From Antedon mediterranea (lineage: Eukaryota; Echinodermata; Crinoidea; Comatulida; Antedonidae), in contig NC_092675.1 of NCBI RefSeq assembly GCF_964355755.1, forward strand, positions 11,919,312-11,983,311: DNA of 64,000 bases, read 5' to 3'. A program made the position numbers and the translations under genes. Below are positions 12,501-24,947 of the stretch, one piece after another. Position 1 is the first letter of the stretch, and each line of letters opens with the position of its first letter. Under the pieces are notes generated by a model. It was not told where the DNA came from, made no database searches, and was given only the letters and a program-made list of their open reading frames with translations.

Positions 12501-14384
12501 AGCACCCCCCCCCCCCCGTCGGGGAACACGGGTACTTTTTGTCGGGGAATATAATATACAGTAAAAAACGTTCGCGTTCACTTGGTATCTTCAGCGCCTA
12601 GAAAACCGCGACGTTTCATTGACCGTGAGAGTACGTCAGAGTGCTATTATGCAATTTATATGCATTCATTATTGCCAGCGATCTAACTTACTATTAAACA
12701 TTAGCTAGGTACGCACTTGTCTGGCGGTATCCCTTTGTACAAATCGTTCAACGTTCGGTCCAGACGCGTGATATCATGTTCCATCCAGGGACCAAAATGT
12801 GTAATGTAGTTATTTTCCAGGCGAAGTTTACCGACGGTTACGTCGTGTACTGTGTCGACGTACGCTACACTACAGCAAAAACGAATTATGTTAATGTTCG
12901 TATGTTCACCAATTTTTTAATTTACAAGTAACCTTCTGTACCCGTGGGGCACCTAAAATAAATATTTCATCCATTACTAAACAAAAAAAAACATGCCATT
13001 TTCGCTTAGCCAAAATCTTATTATAGCAAGTTATTACATTTTCAATGTCCTGTATGTCATGAATTTCTCACCACTCGGAAGTCCAGATGGTACGCACGCA
13101 TACACTTGGGAGGAATAAACTTATTTCCCCGACTGAAAAAGGTCTACGCTTGCGTTTTTTAAGCCTCTAGGCCTGATGTTTCCAAAGTATAAAATGCAAT
13201 TTTGTGAAGACCTGCAGCTCTAGTTTTAAACATTTTCTTAGCTCAGCCCCAACAATAAAGCTGGTCATATTTCGAAGTACAATAAGTGCATTTTCCGGGA
13301 CCTAATATCTCTATTTTTCAAACATTTCTTAGCTCAGTCACAACCATTATAGGGACTTATATATTTTGTTTCATGTTTTGAAGTATAATAAGTCCAATTT
13401 CCGGGACCTCCAACTCTATTTTTCTAAATTTTCTTTGAACGTTTATTTTTTAAATTGAAAAATATGGATTGAAACAGTCATCGCGCATCGTTTTTTTGCA
13501 CGCAGTATTTTATTTATGCATTATAAAAAATGGAAAAAATGGCTACCCTAAATCTGATTAAAATGACCTCAAATGACGCTAGAACGCATTGCTTCCTGGG
13601 GATTCTCCCCCTGGACCCCACCGGGGGCCCTTGGTGGCCCCTGGCCCCCAGCCTAGTGATGCTCGCTTCGGTCGCATAGCCCCCTCGTCGGAGAATGTAG
13701 CCCCCGCGTCGGGAAGATCCTGGCGCCACCGCCATCAATTAAGTTCAAATATATATTTGACGTCAGTTTCACAGTAACCTTAAAACTACTCAGGACATCA
13801 ACATGGTATGGAACGTTTTGCTGCTATGCCTGCAGCTAAAACCAATGACCTAGACGTTGCCGAAAGCAGACCTATCACTACAACTGATATTTTGCGAGAT
13901 TACCCCTTTTTTGCCAGCAGCAGTTTAGACCTACCTACCGGAAGTTTCCTACCTTATAATCGAAAACAAAATACAGGTATTGCAAGGAAAAATTACATTT
14001 GTATATTGTTAGGTACGGTGGCCCACAACTGTCACGCACACTATAACACAGAATCACACAATTAAAGAACGAATTACACAATTAAAGAAGGAATCACTGC
14101 GCTGTCTGTTTGAGGAGTTTTATTGATCGTAGCGCCCTCTGGGGTCAAGTAAGGTTAGCTCTACCGCAACTTTCTTTTTAACACATCTTTGAAAGATGTA
14201 TCTTTAAAGCTCCAGTCCCACGATCGGGTTTTTTCTTCCGTCTTCCAAAGGGACTTGTATTGATTGATAGGACGTCAGGAGAAGAGTGTTGCAATCCCAC
14301 AGTCATTTCTTCACTTGGTCACTAATGACCTACTTTTTGAATAGAATGTCATAAGCTTGCAATTTAGGGACAATCTTTGTATAT
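9590..14384 (+). repeat. 4.8 kb tandem repeat, unit 3
   Basis: Full copy, 4795 bp. It shares the GTGGTACTGG variant with unit 2. One C is missing in the GC-rich block near 13615 (GGACCCCACC instead of GGACCCCCACC), and CTGTCTGTTTG replaces CTGTCCGTTTG near 14106. The missing C changes the downstream reading frame, which argues that the open frames in this block are not under coding constraint. Confidence 0.97.
9715..9873 (+). CDS. short ORF with hydrophobic start, unit 3 copy
   Basis: Third copy of the frame described at 126-284, unchanged. Confidence 0.25.
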   Translation: MDLVLLSKVLIILYMVRELNKRKQKKKTIAKETQCVGETTMDTAAKIPWSIP

Positions 14385-17300
14385 TGTAGGTATTCAAGGA
14401 TTGACCTTGTCAACCATTGTGTAAATACTTTCTCTGCTCTCTGCTTTGCTATTCTATTTATCATTTAGAATTCAATTGTGATATTGTATATTCTTAATAC
14501 AAAATCGAAATGGATTTAGTGTTACTTTCGAAAGTTTTGATCATTTTGTATATGGTAAGAGAACTAAATAAACGCAAGCAGAAGAAAAAAACGATTGCAA
14601 AAGAAACGCAGTGTGTGGGTGAAACAACCATGGATACAGCGGCGAAAATCCCATGGAGCATACCATGATTTAATAAAGGAACTGGACGTAGAAGACATAG
14701 AAAAATATAATAATTTTATCTATAATTATATATAAATATATAATATATTATGACTTTTAATAACACTTTATAATCTTTGTATTCCATTCAACTCCTAACT
14801 AAAGTTATTTCAGGTATCTATAATCAAAATATATATAGTGAACTATATTATATCTCTCTGCTACAATATTCAGATGTTGATCCCTACCAAGCCAAATTCC
14901 TGCCCATCTGATTGGCTATTGGTGTAAAAAACTGGTGTCAGTTTCGTTAATAATAGGACATGCACTAAAACTTATAAGTCACTATTTTCTCTCTTTTATA
15001 CACAAGGGAGCAGTTAAAATAATAGATTTGACCCTAAAGGTGACTTGAAACAGGCACTTTCCATCAATCAATACAGTGTCCCTTTGGAAGACGGAAGAAA
15101 AAACCCGATCGTGGGACTGGAGCTTTAGATGCAAAGTTACCTGTGTTTATCACCGTTTTTATGTTTTCTGGTGAGTTTCGGAACCTATATATAGTAGTTA
15201 TGTTTTTACCTTAGAATCTGATAGTTGTTATTTTGTTAGTTGTTACTTATTATATTGGAAGAATTTTATGGATCTTTGGTCCAACATGTTACCACAAGGA
15301 TGACAAGGTGTGGCTCGTCGTTGTTTCGAGCTTCCCGTTAACGAAGAATGTACACCTATGTTAACGTTGTATGCCATATGTTAGCACTGTATGCCGTATG
15401 TTAAGCCTAAAATACAACTAACGTTTATCCATATATATTTTAAGCACTAGAAGGTTATAATTTAATCGTATAATTTTCTTAGTTTCTGGTCATTTATAGC
15501 TTCTGCTAAAGGACCTCCACTCGCCGATTTTTCTTAGTAATGAATATTTATGAGTTAGTTTAGAGATTGAGGACGGTGTTTACCAACGTTATTATTTAGT
15601 GATAATATGTTTCTTTTTAGACATTTTAAAGTTATCCAAGTGATTTGCTTCCCGAAGCTTCCTCAGATTGAATCCGTATTATGTTGAGTCATACTCTGTA
15701 AGTTTATTTGTAATAATCAGTTATTATGTTTACATTCGATTGTTCATAGGTTTTGATGTAACTGAAGTGTGTTATGCGTAACGCTAAACTTTATTGTAAG
15801 AAATTGAAGTTTGCAAACGGTCCAATTACAATCACACAATTAAAGAAGAAATCGCACAATTAAAGAAGAAATCGCATATAAACAAAAGAAAGCATGAAAA
15901 TATAAAACGAAATGCACAAATAAAGAAGAAACGCGCAATTATCGAAAGCTCCTCGCACAATTAAAGAAGTCCGCAACAAATTCGAAAGCCCCTCGCACAA
16001 TTAAAGAAATCCGCAACAAATTCGACAGCTCCCGTCGCGCACAATTAAAGAAGTCCGCAACAAATTCGAAAGTACCTCGCACAATTAAAGTACAGTAGTC
16101 CGTATGGAACGCCATCGCTGCCTCCGGCAGCAAACTTTAATTCTATTCGGCTCTTTTACCATTACGTTCGGCTCTTTTAGCATTCGGCGCATTTCTATTC
16201 GGCCCATTTACCATTACGTTCGGCTCTTTCAGCATTCGGCGCATTTCTATTCGGCCCATTTACCATTACGTTCGGCTCTTTCAGCATTCGGCTCTTTTTT
16301 ATTCGGCCCATTTACCATTATATTACGTTCGGCTCTTTCTAGTAGGCCTGTTAAGTGAACCAATCCTTCAAACATTCTGAAACTTTGCACAGTTATTCAT
16401 TAGGGTGTCAGAAATATGAAATGGAAGGATTGCACAAAATTTGGTCAGGGGAAAGTCGCCATTTTGGATTTCAAAATGGCGGAACCCAAATTTTCACTTT
16501 TCAGGTATATCTCTGCTAAAAAGGCACCTAGAGTTCTGATTTTAGGTGCAAATTATATGGTAATGGGGTCACCAAACATATTGGTTTAACTAAAATTTTG
16601 ATTGCATGGTGGCCATTTTGGATTTCAAAATGGCGGTTCCCAAATTTTCACTTTTCAGGTATATCTCTGCTAAAAAGGTACACAGAGTTCTGATGTTATA
16701 ATAGCGAATGCAAAACGGAGCTGATAATGTCGCCATGAAGAGAATGATTGGTGTCTTCCAATATAGCATGGAATACATCGGCAAGCCGTTCGCTGTAGAA
16801 CGAGTCAAGCATTTGCATAGACAAACCAATTACTTTCCACACTCTACCCAGCACCTTCTCAATTCAGTCTTTATCCCCCTTACATTCCCTTACTGATATT
16901 CCTAGCCCAATATACAATATGCCCAAATAGAACATCACTGATTAGTAAAACATAAACATTCTATAGTACAAATATCCTGCTTTACCCCAAACCGAGTTTC
17001 CTTAAGCAGTACGATCAACATGTCCACCCATTTTAAGCTTTAGTCAAACACTACTGCCAGATACTTATAATTGTTAACAATCTCTACTTCCTTTACTTTA
17101 ATTAATGTATACTGTCAGACCAATTATTTTTTCGAAAATCAATCCTTATTTATTTCGTTTTATTTATGTTTAGTTCAAGAAAATAATAAATATGATTTAT
17201 CTACCGATAGGATTGAGCCGATTAGAATGCATTTGCCAATTCTTATATTTCGGGGGCTACGGGGGAATCTACCCCCCTCGTCGGGGAGCCTAGCCAGCCC

Positions 17301-18527
17301 CCCCCCCCCCCGTCGGGGAACACGGGTACTTTTTGTCGGGGAATATAATATACAGTAAAAAACGTTCGCGTTCACTTGGTATCTTCAGCGCCTAGAAAAC
17401 CGCGACGTTTCATTGACCGTGAGAGTACGTCAGAGTGCTATTATGCAATTTATATGCATTCATTATTGCCAGCGATCTAACTTACTATTAAACATTAGCT
17501 AGGTACGCACTTGTCTGGCGGTATCCCTTTGTACAAATCGTTCAACGTTCGGTCCAGACGCGTGATATCATGTTCCATCCAGGGACCAAAATGTGTAATG
17601 TAGTTATTTTCCAGGCGAAGTTTACCGACGGTTACGTCGTGTACTGTGTCGACGTACGCTACACTACAGCAAAAACGAATTATGTTAATGTTCGTATGTT
17701 CACCAATTTTTTAATTTACAAGTAACCTTCTGTACCCGTGGGGCACCTAAAATAAATATTTCATCCATTACTAAACAAAAAAAAACATGCCATTTTCGCT
17801 TAGCCAAAATCTTATTATAGCAAGTTATTACATTTTCAATGTCCTGTATGTCATGAATTTCTCACCACTCGGAAGTCCAGATGGTACGCACGCATACACT
17901 TGGGAGGAATAAACTTATTTCCCCGACTGAAAAAGGTCTACGCTTGCGTTTTTTAAGCCTCTAGGCCTGATGTTTCCAAAGTATAAAATGCAATTTTGTG
18001 AAGACCTGCAGCTCTAGTTTTAAACATTTTCTTAGCTCAGCCCCAACAATAAAGCTGGTCATATTTCGAAGTACAATAAGTGCATTTTCCGGGACCTAAT
18101 ATCTCTATTTTTCAAACATTTCTTAGCTCAGTCACAACCATTATAGGGACTTATATATTTTGTTTCATGTTTTGAAGTATAATAAGTCCAATTTCCGGGA
18201 CCTCCAACTCTATTTTTCTAAATTTTCTTTGAACGTTTATTTTTTAAATTGAAAAATATGGATTGAAACAGTCATCGCGCATCGTTTTTTTGCACGCAGT
18301 ATTTTATTTATGCATTATAAAAAATGGAAAAAATGGCTACCCTAAATCTGATTAAAATGACCTCAAATGACGCTAGAACGCATTGCTTCCTGGGGATTCT
18401 CCCCCTGGACCCCCACCGGGGGCCCTTGGTGGCCCCTGGCCCCCAGCCTAGTGATGCTCGCTTCGGTCGCATAGCCCCCTCGTCGGAGAATGTAGCCCCC
18501 GCGTCGGGAAGATCCTGGCGCCACCGC
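14385..18527 (+). repeat. 4.8 kb tandem repeat, unit 4, truncated at right
   Basis: This copy matches the other units to GCGCCACCGC at 18527 and then changes abruptly to unrelated sequence (TGATTAGATCTG), losing the last 650 bp or so of the unit, including the right inverted arm. It has the GTGGGACTGG form of the left arm, as in unit 1, and an A for G change near 15421. The junction is the right end of the array. Confidence 0.95.
14510..14668 (+). CDS. short ORF with hydrophobic start, unit 4 copy
   Basis: Fourth copy of the frame described at 126-284, unchanged. Confidence 0.25.
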   Translation: MDLVLLSKVLIILYMVRELNKRKQKKKTIAKETQCVGETTMDTAAKIPWSIP

Positions 18528-18572
18528 TGATTAGATCTGTATGAAAATACTAAATACGTAAATTGTACAATA

Positions 18573-18609
18573 CTAGAGGGTGAGCTCGCTTCGCTCGCTC
18601 CCCCTCTAG
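18573..18609. repeat. MITE-like hairpin next to array end
   Basis: CTAGAGGG-T-GAGC followed by TCGCTTCGCTC and GCTCCCCCTCTAG forms a hairpin with one bulge. It lies 45 bp beyond the truncated unit 4. CTCGCTTCG-type palindromes are common at ends of small inverted-repeat elements, and the related word GCTCGCTTCGGTCGC occurs inside the array units. Confidence 0.55.
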
Positions 18610-21414
18610 GAAGTGTAGACGATGGTTCTCATAATGATAAAAATGTTCTCCTTGTACGTTTTCTGTCGGTTACCATTATTGACAATGCTTGACATTCGTA
18701 AAACTAAACTATTCTGTTTCACAGTGTTTTAGATGATTAGTAACATTTTAAAGTATAGTGTTTATTGTTTGGTAGGGCTCTTTGGGGAGGCGGAGTTCAT
18801 TTGAGAGGGGTGCTTATTCGAGGGATTTTTTAGTTTTAATAATATCATAACATTTATAATCAAATAAAATCCTCTAATAGATATGAAAAGTGGTAAAAAA
18901 GAATAACAAATGCTTGGTAAATTGTAGATAACAGTGCGATGAATTCTACTACAAATAGTATAATGATTAGTATTCAAAGTGATGTTTTATTGGAGAGGCG
19001 TTTATTCAAATAAATACCATCATAATAATTATTAATACATTATTTAATTTAAACATCTTTTGAAACTAACTGCCGTGATTCATAAAGTGGGCCCAAGAAA
19101 GAAGACATTACGGCTTGCAACATGGGCAGACATCTCGGTCCTAACGGGACACAGATAGCCTACAGTCACCCGATTCTGCTACTGTCCCTAGGTGCTATCT
19201 GTAAAACTATAGCAAGTTATACACGTTGCTGTCTGCTATAAATGCTGTACTTTTAACACATGGTACACTGTCTGTAGCACAGTGTCTGTTGACAATTTAC
19301 AATGATGTAGGCCTACAACCATAGGCAGGTTTTCGTACTGCCATGCAAGAATGGATAGGTGTTTTCCGCTGAGGTGAGCTGAGGCTATGTGACTTGGGAT
19401 AACTTACTACACTATGTGCGACGGCCGATAGATAGGCCTACGTAACATCAGTATGAAGGTCTGCAATATAATATAATTAACATGTATTTTTTCAGACTTA
19501 TAAATAATACTTATTCTTTGTTAATTTATCAACATTGCCATTCAAATTCTTAGTGAAAGTGTCATTTTTATATAATTAATATTAGGCCTAATAATTAATA
19601 ATCTATTTAATTATGCTGATTATCTCTCCATACATGTCAAGTTTGAGGAGGTTGTATTTGTCACTTGTCTGTCCAACCTTGTGTTAAGCAGTAGTTGTAG
19701 ATTATTTAATTTACTTCTCTCATGGTTTACTGTTATACAGTCAAAGTACTAAATAATTCATACTCATTAAAACACATCAAACATGATGGGTGGTAGTTAC
19801 TTTGTATTTCAAAACTGTATTTTCCAACATATTAATACAATAGGCCTACAATTATATTAAATACTGTGTATCATAACAAAATAATTTTTTGGGTGGAGCT
19901 GGAAATAGTGAAAAACTAATTGTGATGATAGCCCTCTTTTACACACAATTAAATGTTAAATTATTGCCAGTATACAACATTTAATGCAATATTAAATTAT
20001 TCTTATTAATATTTAATTATTATATAAATTTATGATAATTTAAATTATTATTTAATATAAATTATTCATCTAAAAACTTTTCTTTTTTAATAATTCTTAA
20101 TTTTCAAATATTGGTAGACAACTTCAAATATTAACAAATTCTTTCAATATTAAAAAAAACGTTCCAATGTTTTATTTTTTAATAGTCTTTAAATTGTGTT
20201 AGCCAGGCTCGTGTACTTATCGTTAAATATTCGTAGACAAATTTCAAAATTAAATTATTAATTTAAAGTATTCATCTAACAACTTTAACATCAATATAAT
20301 ATTTTCTTTTAATAACAAGCTTTAATTGTGTTAACAGTTACTCTAGTATACATATTAAATATTGGTAGGTAACTGTCAATATTAAGTTATTATTATTACC
20401 TTATAATTATTCGTGGCGCTATACGATCTTTGGTGGGAGGTATAATGAGCAGACCGATACTAGGGTGTCTCTTCATGCGCGAGAGGGCGGTATTTCGATT
20501 GATCTAGAACACTTACACTGGTTGGTATTTTGCAGTGTAATACACGCAACCCGTGTCATTCCTGGATGTATCAAGTGTGAAAAGGAAATTTATCCGGACA
20601 CAACACGGATTTGTTATAAGCTCGGCGGTGTAAAAGGGGTAAAAGATCAATACAATATCTTCCTCTTATTTTTAGTTTCATTCGCTATCTTGGTAATGTA
20701 ATGAGAGCAATGTTTTAGGGCAGTGATAACCTGACGCAGATACATACATACATACTTTAAACTGTTATTAGTAACATTCCACCTATTACAATATACAGAT
20801 AGTAATCATAAAATGCGGTTTTTGTAGTTACCAATAAGTACACTACCTAACGAGCCAACAATAACCACTTTTTACTTTGCATTTGAATGCCGTGTCCACA
20901 GTTATTAATTCTATTATTCTCTACGTACTATGTACTTTCTAAATTTTGTCTCCACAAATGCATCAAATGGAGTTGAAATTTCAACAATAAAGGCTTTTTT
21001 TGACCAATTACATACATACATACACATATATACTCACAGATTTTCTCATCTTTTCATCGTTTCAAATTAATTAATTAAATTTCAGTATATCACCGGGTGG
21101 TTTAGAATTAATGCCTGTTGTGTTTATATATCAAATTATATATAATATATATACCAAAATTTAAGTTTCAATATTAACCACTCTTAACTTAATTAACTCT
21201 TATTCAGTCTCCACTCACCACTGACCACCCTGTCTCCTTTTGTTGTATTTCTTTTATTCCTGTCCACCCAGGCAGTTCTTATGCTATGACGTTATCCAAA
21301 TTTCTTTACTTGCACTGATGAAGGGCTAGTGTTGCCTGAAAGCTCTGCTAATCCAGCCACTGATACCCACAGCATTGTCATTTTGTCAGTAATTTGCCTT
21401 TGGATTTATATATA

Positions 21415-21420
<6 letters not shown>
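18610..21420. other. non-coding AT-rich region
   Basis: No gene was recognised. GAGGGGTGCTTATTCGAGGG near 18816 and the related GAGAGGCGTTTATTCAAAT near 18993 look like decayed parts of one repeat. AGGCCTA words recur between 19300 and 19860. From about 19980 to 20400 the DNA is nearly all A and T with repeated AATATTAAATTATT-like runs. A 78-codon frame at 20465-20701 has no recognisable domain. About 250 bp (20750-21005) ends in AATAAAGGC and is flanked on both sides by TACATACATACA, possibly the tail of a small retroposon. Confidence 0.6.

Positions 21421-21472
<52 letters not shown>
21421..21472. repeat. (AT)n microsatellite
   Basis: Uninterrupted AT dinucleotides that run directly into the left arm of the inverted repeat at 21467. 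Confidence 0.95.
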
Positions 21473-21476
<4 letters not shown>

Positions 21477-21705
21477 CATACTGTAAATTATAGAAACAGT
21501 GCTCATATTCGGAACATGATCTCATAATCGCGTCGAGCATAGCTCATTGGCGAAAGTTCCGTATTTTTTCGAATCCAGCCAGAGACATTTTTTCATACAA
21601 CTAAAAAATACGGAACTTTCGCCAATGAGCTATGCTCGACGCGATTATGAGATCATGTTCCGAATATGAGCACTGTTTCTATAATTTACAGTATGATTTA
21701 TATAT
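21467..21705. repeat. inverted repeat of about 103 bp arms
   Basis: 21467-21569 is the reverse complement of 21603-21705 (for example TAAATCATACTGTAAATT against AATTTACAGTATGATTTA). The arms enclose a 33-base loop that holds the 3' end of a tRNA-like sequence (CGAATCCAGCCAGAGACA) and a T run. The right arm is also part of a direct duplication with 21937-22106. No mismatch was noticed in the stretches compared, so the duplication is young. Confidence 0.9.
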
Positions 21706-21739
21706 AATTTACACAGTGCTACGCAACATCATTGATTTA
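21570..21739 (+). repeat. direct repeat copy A (tRNA-like 3' end plus flank)
   Basis: Matches 21937-22106 at an offset of 367 bp. It begins inside the T-loop of the tRNA-like sequence (CGAATCCAGCC) and ends at CATCATTGATTTA. It is a 5'-truncated copy of the unit that is complete at 21883. Confidence 0.9.
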
Positions 21740-21882
21740 CATATACACAATATTATTTAAAAAACCGTTGCGAATTAAAGTTGGAATTTATTCTGACTTG
21801 TTAAGCCTCCACTGATTGTGAGGGCGTTTGTTGTATGAGAGAATGTATCTGGTGGGTGAAAATCTGTTATAATACCATACAT

Positions 21883-21954
21883 GGCTCTGTGGTCTAGTGG
21901 TATGATACTCGCCCTGTAAGCGAGAGGTTGCAGGTTCGAATCCAGCCAGAGACA
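21883..21954 (+). tRNA. tRNA-like sequence with UGU at anticodon position (pseudogene or SINE head)
   Basis: A 72-base cloverleaf can be drawn. The acceptor stem GGCTCTG pairs with CAGAGAC with one G-A mismatch. The A box TGGTCTAGTGG is at 21890, and the B box GGTTCGAATCC is at 21933. The anticodon stem is CTCGC/GCGAG with loop CCTGTAA, and the T stem has one A-A mismatch. The body resembles metazoan tRNA-Pro, but the anticodon position reads TGT (Thr) and the residue before it is C instead of the invariant U. A T6 run, a Pol III stop, follows at 21955. The missing U33 and two stem mismatches argue against a working tRNA. A tRNA-derived SINE head or a duplicated tRNA pseudogene fits better. 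Confidence 0.6.
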
Positions 21955-22101
21955 TTTTTTCATACAACTAAAAAATACGGAACTTTCGCCAATGAGCTAT
22001 GCTCGACGCGATTATGAGATCATGTTCCGAATATGAGCACTGTTTCTATAATTTACAGTATGATTTATATATAATTTACACAGTGCTACGCAACATCATT
22101 G

Positions 22102-22106
<5 letters not shown>
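21937..22106 (+). repeat. direct repeat copy B
   Basis: Complete-side copy of 21570-21739, continuing 5' into the full tRNA-like sequence. It ends in a (TA)n tract, which suits a SINE-like 3' end, although the T6 run directly after the tRNA part would be expected to stop Pol III early. Confidence 0.9.

Positions 22107-22168
<62 letters not shown>
22105..22168. repeat. (TA)n microsatellite
   Basis: About 32 TA dinucleotides directly after repeat copy B. The first AT tract (21421) borders the inverted arm, so both duplicated blocks touch AT microsatellites. Confidence 0.95.
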
Positions 22169-22170
<2 letters not shown>

Positions 22171-22774
22171 TAACTTTATTTCCAAAAAATGTAACAAAAC
22201 CACGCACTGTGGATTACAAAATCTGTAAGCTCTTACATGCATGCTTCTTACAACAACAAACAATATAAAACAAATGATTCAAAATAACGAAAGACGCTTA
22301 TTTCTGTTGCTGGCAATCTCACGCAAATGAATTAAGTCGTTTAAATTACTTAACTTAGAGTTTTGTTTTTTTGTGTCTTATGTAGGTTCTACCCATTTTT
22401 ATTTATTCATCAATAAAATGTTCGTTTACAATGCATTGCACTGGATTAATGTAATATTACAATACAATACAACTGACATTAAATAAGTCAACATACAACT
22501 AGTTGTGAGCAAAAATAATAAACCACACAGATATCTTTATTTACAGATATTAGAGAAAATGTAATGAGCTGAGAACACAGAAGCAGACAAAAGCATAATA
22601 CAATGCAGTTTTTTTCTAATTTATAGCAATTCATTGGGCTGTTGTTTCATATAACGTAACAATAACTTTTTTGTTTTGAAAGATGCCATTTGTTATTTTT
22701 ATTTATGAGTAAACTAATACATTACGTTTTCCAGTATTTTATTTTATTAAAAATTTGTATTTAATCTTTTTTAG
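22169..22774. other. non-coding AT-rich stretch
   Basis: No ORF, RNA or repeat of note was seen. It ends in a pyrimidine-rich acceptor-like TTTTTTAG at 22774, upstream of the pseudogene. Confidence 0.6.
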
Positions 22775-24947
22775 GCATGTCCTTTATGTGGAAAATATTC
22801 AATAAACACCTCTCGACACATAGTGGAAGTCTACAAAGTGAACGACATTTTCAAACACCGAATCCTAAAAGAAATGAAAACTAAGTGAGTAGGCATTTGC
22901 CATGCACTATATATTACACAGGATTTGCACAAACAATGAAATTTACCATATTATTTTGAATTACAGTACACAATTTTTTTTACTCTAAATTTATTAAGAA
23001 AAAAGAAGAGGATAACTTTAGATCCAAAACAAAAGAATGTGGTATCTGCGAGGCAAGGACCGACATTTTCAATCGGTACATCATCTCAAGGTAAAACAGT
23101 TTTTTAGCATTTAACATTCAAATTTACCGTATTATATTGTATTTAATATCAAATTTATGATATTTAATATTTATATTAGATGACGTTTAAGTTCAGAAGG
23201 TTTTGAATCTATAAGTTATCAAAATATGCAATCACCATAATTATTTAGGTGTTTTTTTTTTATAGATACATGATAGCAACTATAAAGCAGCAATGAGGGG
23301 AACAAATGAAATTCCTCTGGAAGGTTAGTTCTTACATTACATCTTCATTAGGAACTATTATTAAACTGTCAAATTAGTTAATTTACATTAATATTTAGGA
23401 AATTAAAAATTTTTCAGAATAAACACCCTTTATCCTTGATTCCAATATATTATATTTAGATACGCAAAAAAAGGATTTTTTCAACTATTTACTTAAAAGT
23501 CGACAGTTGGGAAAAACAGGACCAAACAATGTATGGCCGTTTTTGACAGGAGGTGATCCTAAAAAGTTATTTGATTCGCAACACCTCAGAAGGTAAGTTT
23601 GTTGTAGAGTGGTTGGAAGAGGTAAATCCATTTGATGCTACAGGGGATAAAAATGTTCTAGTATCCTTTTTTACAGGGTTCAGCAGCACTCAAAATGACA
23701 CGGTTAATGCTGACCAAGCAGAAGAGATTGGCAAGTCAATGCAAGAAAAAATGGATGGAAAAAACAAGGTTAAATCAATAGAAAGTCTTAGGCGTGGACC
23801 AAAAGTAAATGGAAAGAAGCTAGTTATAGGACAAGGACATCACCAACAGCTACCTCAGGTTTGTGAAGTCATTTGGAAGTCGGTGTCATCGGATTACAGT
23901 TGTCTTTGATGGATATGGTAGTTCCACTAAAGATCATGATCATCTAAGACGGACAAAGAACTCGTGCTGTGATATAAAGATTCGGCCTGACATAAGAAAT
24001 ATCGTCCCAAGGGAAACGTTTCTTGATAACAAAGGAAAAAAAGGTCAGCTCATTGTTCTTCTTACTGATACGTTTGTTAGCAATGGGATCAATGTGAGGC
24101 AATGCACCGACGATGCCGACACTTGTATTGTCCAAACAAGCTCTGAATGAGGCAAAAGAATTCCCCATTGAAGTGAGGGCTGAAGACACAGATATCATGG
24201 TCATGCTGATACATAATACTCCAAACAATTACCCCATCTACCTTACAACAGCAAAAGAAATATCTTACGAAATTGAAAAGATCTGTGATGCACTACCAGA
24301 TAGATACAGGAAATATCTAATCTTTTTGCACAGCTTTTCCGGATGTGACACAGTTTCATCAATTTCTGGGTTTAGCAAACCAACTTTGCTAACCAAGCTA
24401 TGCAGCACTGATGTGGCAGAGAGTGCAATGGATGTTTTTGGACATACGAGCCAACAAAGAAGATATCACCAAAGGTGGATGCAAGATATTCCAAACACTG
24501 TACTGCCGTTCAAAATCCTACCAAGACTTGGGAGAAATAAGATTTGCAATATATAGCAAACGAGCCGCTCCTGGGAGTATCAGACCATAAAAACTTCACC
24601 CAACAACTGGAGCTGCAGCACAGCATTCTCTTCATGCCTACCTCCAAACAAGAGATCGGATGGTATTACAAAGCTCATCGTTAGATGTTCTGCAGTATGG
24701 ATAGAAGCTTAGTAACAATGGTTACGAACACATTTCTTCTAAAGACCCAATTGCACCAGATTACCTTTTAAAGTTTGTAAGTTGTAACTGTGTGGGTGAT
24801 TGTAACACACTTTCTAAGGTACAGCTGTAAGAAGCAAGGAGTCATATGTATATCTGCTTGCAGCAACTGTCATGGTAATACCTGTCAGAACATCAACCGG
24901 GCTGATGACGACAGAAGTGAGGAACTTTTGGAAGAGTCAAATAAGTA
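22775..24947 (+). pseudogene. decayed multi-exon gene, PIN/XPG-like nuclease family with Cys-rich ends
   Basis: Exon-like blocks with AG/GT borders lie at about 22775-22884 (CPLCGK, zinc-finger-like), 22967-23090 (CGICEARTD) and 23266-23323. The main block runs from 23460 in frames that shift near 23590, 23830 and 24135. In order it shows VNPFDATGDKNVLVSFFTG, VVFDGYGSSTKDHDHLRR, DDADTCIV, VRAEDTDIMVML, HSFSGCDTVSSISGFSK and, after 24556 in broken frames, AAAQHSLHAYLQTRD, CNCVGDC and CSNCHGNTCQN. The FDG, ED-TD and GCD-helix-GK order matches the acidic active site and helix-turn-helix of FEN1/XPG-type nucleases; this assignment is inferred from motifs. Proteins with this HxFSGCDT signature are widespread in invertebrates, often as transposon-like multicopy genes. 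At least four frameshifts and an in-frame stop (TAG near 24707) make it a pseudogene. Confidence 0.7.

Noticed and set aside
20465-20701. 78-codon ORF
   Set aside because: No recognisable family or neighbouring support; length is compatible with chance.
21883-21954. functional tRNA-Thr(UGU)
   Set aside because: C replaces the invariant U33 and there are mismatches in the acceptor and T stems; the locus is a recent duplication.
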